The notes beneath the pieces were generated by a model. That model was given only the letters and a program-made list of their open reading frames with translations. It ran no database searches and was not told the DNA's origin. Position numbers and translations under genes: made by a program. Below are positions 61,798 to 64,000 of a stretch of 64,000 bases of DNA, piece by piece. Numbering within the stretch: position 1 is the stretch's first letter; every line of letters starts with the position of its first letter. Origin of the DNA: a bacterium 210917-SL.2.15 (GTDB taxonomy: Bacteria; Bacillota; Clostridia; Oscillospirales; Oscillospiraceae). The DNA is taken from NCBI GenBank assembly GCA_020555605.1, contig JAJCJC010000001.1, positions 186,001 through 250,000 on the forward strand, in the 5' to 3' direction.

Positions 61798-62349
61798 TTG
61801 CATCCGATCAAGCATTTCAAAACCATCACACACCATAAATGGCTGGTGCTGAAAGGCTGCTTTCGCCTGGGGCTTTATTGGCAGGGCCTGACCCACGACC
61901 TGAGTAAATATTCCCCCGTCGAATTTTTCGTGGGCGCAAAATACTATTTCGGTACCCACAGCCCGAACGACGGCCAACGCCAGGACAAAGGCTACTCCTC
62001 CGCTTGGCTGCATCACAAGGGCCGCAACAAGCATCACCTGGAATATTGGATCGACTATACCTCCCAGGCCGGCCACCGTATGGCCGGTTTGGAAATGCCT
62101 GTGCGTTATGTGGCCGAGATGTTCTGCGACCGTGTGGCCGCCAGCAAAACATACCGCGGCAGTGCGTACCGCGACAGTGACCCGTACGACTATTATATGC
62201 GTTCCGTTGGGCACTATATGATCCATCCCAACACCGCAGCGCTGCTGCTGGATATGCTCACCGTGCTCAAAGACCACGGCGAGGATGCAGCGTTCCGCCA
62301 TATAAAAAAAGATATTTTGGAAAACAATAAACCAGCCACAAATAAATGA
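61798..62349 (+). CDS. DUF5662 family protein
   Basis: 183 residues. It has many His and Asp at fixed positions: LTHDLSKYSPVEF, HHKGRNKHHLEYWIDY, VRYVAEMFCDRVAASK. This layout suggests a helical metal-binding protein similar to HD-type hydrolases. It starts with TTG 7 nt from AGAGGTG, because no ATG lies nearby. Function unknown. Hairpin terminator follows. Confidence 0.78.
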   Translation: MHPIKHFKTITHHKWLVLKGCFRLGLYWQGLTHDLSKYSPVEFFVGAKYYFGTHSPNDGQRQDKGYSSAWLHHKGRNKHHLEYWIDYTSQAGHRMAGLEMPVRYVAEMFCDRVAASKTYRGSAYRDSDPYDYYMRSVGHYMIHPNTAALLLDMLTVLKDHGEDAAFRHIKKDILENNKPATNK

Positions 62350-62407
62350 ACCGGCACAGGGTACCGCAAAGCGAATCAACTGCGCAGCACACCTGTGTAC
62401 AAAACAA

Positions 62408-62445
62408 AAAACAGCGGCCCGGGGTGTATGGACCGCTGTTCTTCT
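62408..62445 (+). terminator. Terminator after the DUF5662 gene
   Basis: AACAGCGG and CCGCTGTT around a 15-nt loop, followed by CTTCTCT. Modest strength. Confidence 0.6.
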
Positions 62446-62475
62446 CTCAATATTCTGTTTCAGACCATGGGATGC

Positions 62476-62739
62476 TTATTTGATGTAATCGTTGATCATC
62501 TGCTTGCCGTAATCCGTCACTTTGTAGTAAACGCGCAAATCATTGTTTGCGTCCAAGTCAAAGCGGGACTCTTCCAGCAGGCCGTTTTTCTCAGCCGTCA
62601 TCAGCGCTTCCTGCATGGGCTTTGGACGGCACATTTTAAAGCTGCCGTATTCGCCTTTCAAGGCGTCGATGGCATCTGCCACACAAGCTTCATTCACAGT
62701 GGTCATCCACTTCAGCATTGCATAATACAAAGGTCTCAT
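62476..62739 (-). CDS. Small winged-helix-like protein
   Basis: 87 residues, cytosolic. The order MRPLYYAMLKWMTT, ADAIDALKGEYG, KPMQEALMTAEKNGLLEE, RVYYKVTDYGKQMINDYI resembles a PadR-like or MarR-like winged helix, where the last block would form the wing and dimer helix. It follows the transporter stop by 4 nt, behind AAGGAGG, so the two are translationally linked. It might be a regulator of the transporter or of the locus; unproven. Confidence 0.65.
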   Translation of the reverse strand: MRPLYYAMLKWMTTVNEACVADAIDALKGEYGSFKMCRPKPMQEALMTAEKNGLLEESRFDLDANNDLRVYYKVTDYGKQMINDYIK

Positions 62740-62743
62740 GATG

Positions 62744-63811
62744 TTATGCCTCCTTCTTCTTAAATGCATTCAGCGGGTTCAGGTTGCCGACCAAGGCAAT
62801 ACCCACGATCATAACCAGTGCAGCAATCCACTGGATCGGGGTCAGAACATAGCCGTCAATACCGCCGATGAAACCGACAATAATCATGCAGAAGAACGGA
62901 CCCCAGAAAGCATATGCGCCGTTGCAGACCATGCCGAGAGCTGCGCCGCACATGGAGTTGCCCTTATACCAGAAAGAGTAGGCAGGCATGGCAAAGAAAC
63001 CGGAAATGATGAAGAAAATGATGGAAGGATCGGTCCAAGCAGTGCTCAGCAGGTTGCCAGCCAGGCCGAGGTTGCCATCGAGCATGCAGAGAATGGGCAA
63101 CAAGATGATCATGTTAGACAGACCGGACGTGCACTGACGGATGGTGATGCCGATGTTGTACTCAATCAGGGTAGTACCGAAACCGGCAACCGCGCCTTCA
63201 ATACCCCATCCCAGGGCGCAAATCAGAGCGATACCACAAGCCATGGCAGCCGTTGGGCCGAGGTTTGCAAAGGAAGTACCGCCGATAACGCCAGCTGCAC
63301 ACAGGCACACCAGAATACCAAGAATCATACGACCGTTCAGTTCCTGTTTGAACACAAAGTGTCCAATGATCGCGCCAAAAGCAGAGTTCAGTGCAGCCAC
63401 AGGGACGATGATAGAGCCGCCCATCTGCAGCGCAACCACATAGCAGGTGGAAGCAACGGGGCCGCCGATCAGCGCGCAGACGATCATAACAACGCCAGGC
63501 TTGGTCTTCAAGCAGCGGAAGAAATCGCTCAGCTCACCCTTGATAGTAACAACAATCAAGGACCAGATGCCGCTGATGGTATCGTTCACAGCAGAACCCA
63601 AGGCACCCAGCACATATGTAATAGCGAAAGCGCTCAGGCCGGAGGTGTTTGCGCCGTACCAGTCGGCACCCCAGACCCCCCTAGCCATACCGAGTGTCAA
63701 AAAGCCGGTGTACAAACCGTAACAAACACCGGACATGACTGCAAAAACAATGCCACGCTTTACAAAACTGGCATCTGCTTTTTGCTTAGCAGCAATTGCA
63801 TTACTGTTCAT
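62744..63811 (-). CDS. Drug/metabolite-type transporter (EamA-like, 10 helices)
   Basis: About 355 residues with ten hydrophobic segments, small-residue-rich helices (GGPVASTCYVVALQMGGSIIV) and internal repeat symmetry, as in the EamA/RhaT branch of the drug/metabolite superfamily. The substrate is unknown. Position next to the choline microcompartment makes choline uptake or trimethylamine export conceivable, but nothing in the sequence shows it. The start is the ATG of MNSNAIAAKQ, 8 nt from GAAGGGAA; longer frames upstream look non-coding. Confidence 0.82.
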   Translation of the reverse strand: MNSNAIAAKQKADASFVKRGIVFAVMSGVCYGLYTGFLTLGMARGVWGADWYGANTSGLSAFAITYVLGALGSAVNDTISGIWSLIVVTIKGELSDFFRCLKTKPGVVMIVCALIGGPVASTCYVVALQMGGSIIVPVAALNSAFGAIIGHFVFKQELNGRMILGILVCLCAAGVIGGTSFANLGPTAAMACGIALICALGWGIEGAVAGFGTTLIEYNIGITIRQCTSGLSNMIILLPILCMLDGNLGLAGNLLSTAWTDPSIIFFIISGFFAMPAYSFWYKGNSMCGAALGMVCNGAYAFWGPFFCMIIVGFIGGIDGYVLTPIQWIAALVMIVGIALVGNLNPLNAFKKKEA

Positions 63812-64000
63812 AAAAAATACATTCCCTTCTCTTTTCCCAGAGTATTTGCCCCGCAGTGCACAGCCTTGCCGCCGCAGCACCTTCCGGCGCTGCAGGAAGC
63901 CCTTAAGCTGCAAACTTAAGTCCTCCGTTCACCCCTTGACAGCAAGACAGCATACGGGACATTTGTACGTTCTCATTTTAGTGAATATTGTCAATGAGGC
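63812..64000 (-). promoter_or_regulatory. Upstream region of the transporter
   Basis: No gene is supported here. TTGACA (minus strand, about 63988-63993) is present, without a clear -10 at the right spacing. It overlaps TGAATATT (63982-63989), close to a half-site of the choline-operon palindrome. Confidence 0.35.

Overview
The window looks like a chromosomal segment of an anaerobic, spore-forming Clostridia (Firmicutes). This is inferred from an alpha/beta-type spore protein, spmA/spmB, an AbrB/SpoVT-type regulator, the CtsR/ClpC stress operon with perfect CtsR boxes, the L21-Prp-L27-Obg cluster with a processed L27 N-terminus, SLH-anchored surface proteins, and fairly GC-rich coding DNA. 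No rRNA or taxonomic marker fixes the genus. A gut Oscillospiraceae-like organism is a reasonable guess, not a demonstration. I see no phage, IS element or CRISPR array.

Layout. 230-800: a five-gene tRNA operon (Val-Asp-Phe-Gly-Cys, minus strand) with a consensus promoter and a strong terminator. 970-9,420: Hsp33, a methyltransferase, YerC, purA, a polysaccharide deacetylase, an ECF sigma/anti-sigma-like pair (the sigma gene seems to lack a normal start codon) and a large membrane protein. 9,600-13,360: ctsR-mcsA-clpC without mcsB. 13,500-28,900: housekeeping and sporulation genes, including a TetM-like GTPase fused to a NYN/YacP-type RNase domain, the ribosomal L21/L27 operon, pfs-luxS, and an SLH domain joined to a PstS-like binding protein. 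29,000-36,700: a livKHMGF amino-acid ABC transporter and a DUF4125/DUF4037 pair.

37,400-63,900 is the accessory core. The minus-strand operon from 58,747 to 43,207 (17 genes) encodes a glycyl-radical bacterial microcompartment for choline. It holds choline trimethylamine-lyase CutC with all the choline-specific residues I can check, its activase CutD, an iron alcohol dehydrogenase, two EutE-type aldehyde dehydrogenases, seven shell proteins (two plain or extended BMC-H, two permuted BMC-H, two tandem-domain BMC-T, one EutN pentamer), and PduS-, EutP-, EutJ-, EutQ- and EutT-like accessory proteins. Choline would be cut to trimethylamine and acetaldehyde, and the acetaldehyde dismutated inside the shell to ethanol and acetyl-CoA. 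A choline-kinase-like gene is divergent from the operon. A drug/metabolite-type transporter and a small winged-helix-like protein lie further out. A PocR-domain sensor kinase and AraC-type response regulator lie beyond the far end, and a motif in their upstream region resembles one in the operon's promoter region.

Most notable points: one of the two aldehyde dehydrogenases has Thr where the catalytic Cys should be; a BMC-H shell protein carries a long acidic tail ending in a SAP/Rho-N-like motif; no phosphotransacetylase is encoded; and PduS/EutT-type proteins of B12 biology sit in a B12-independent system.
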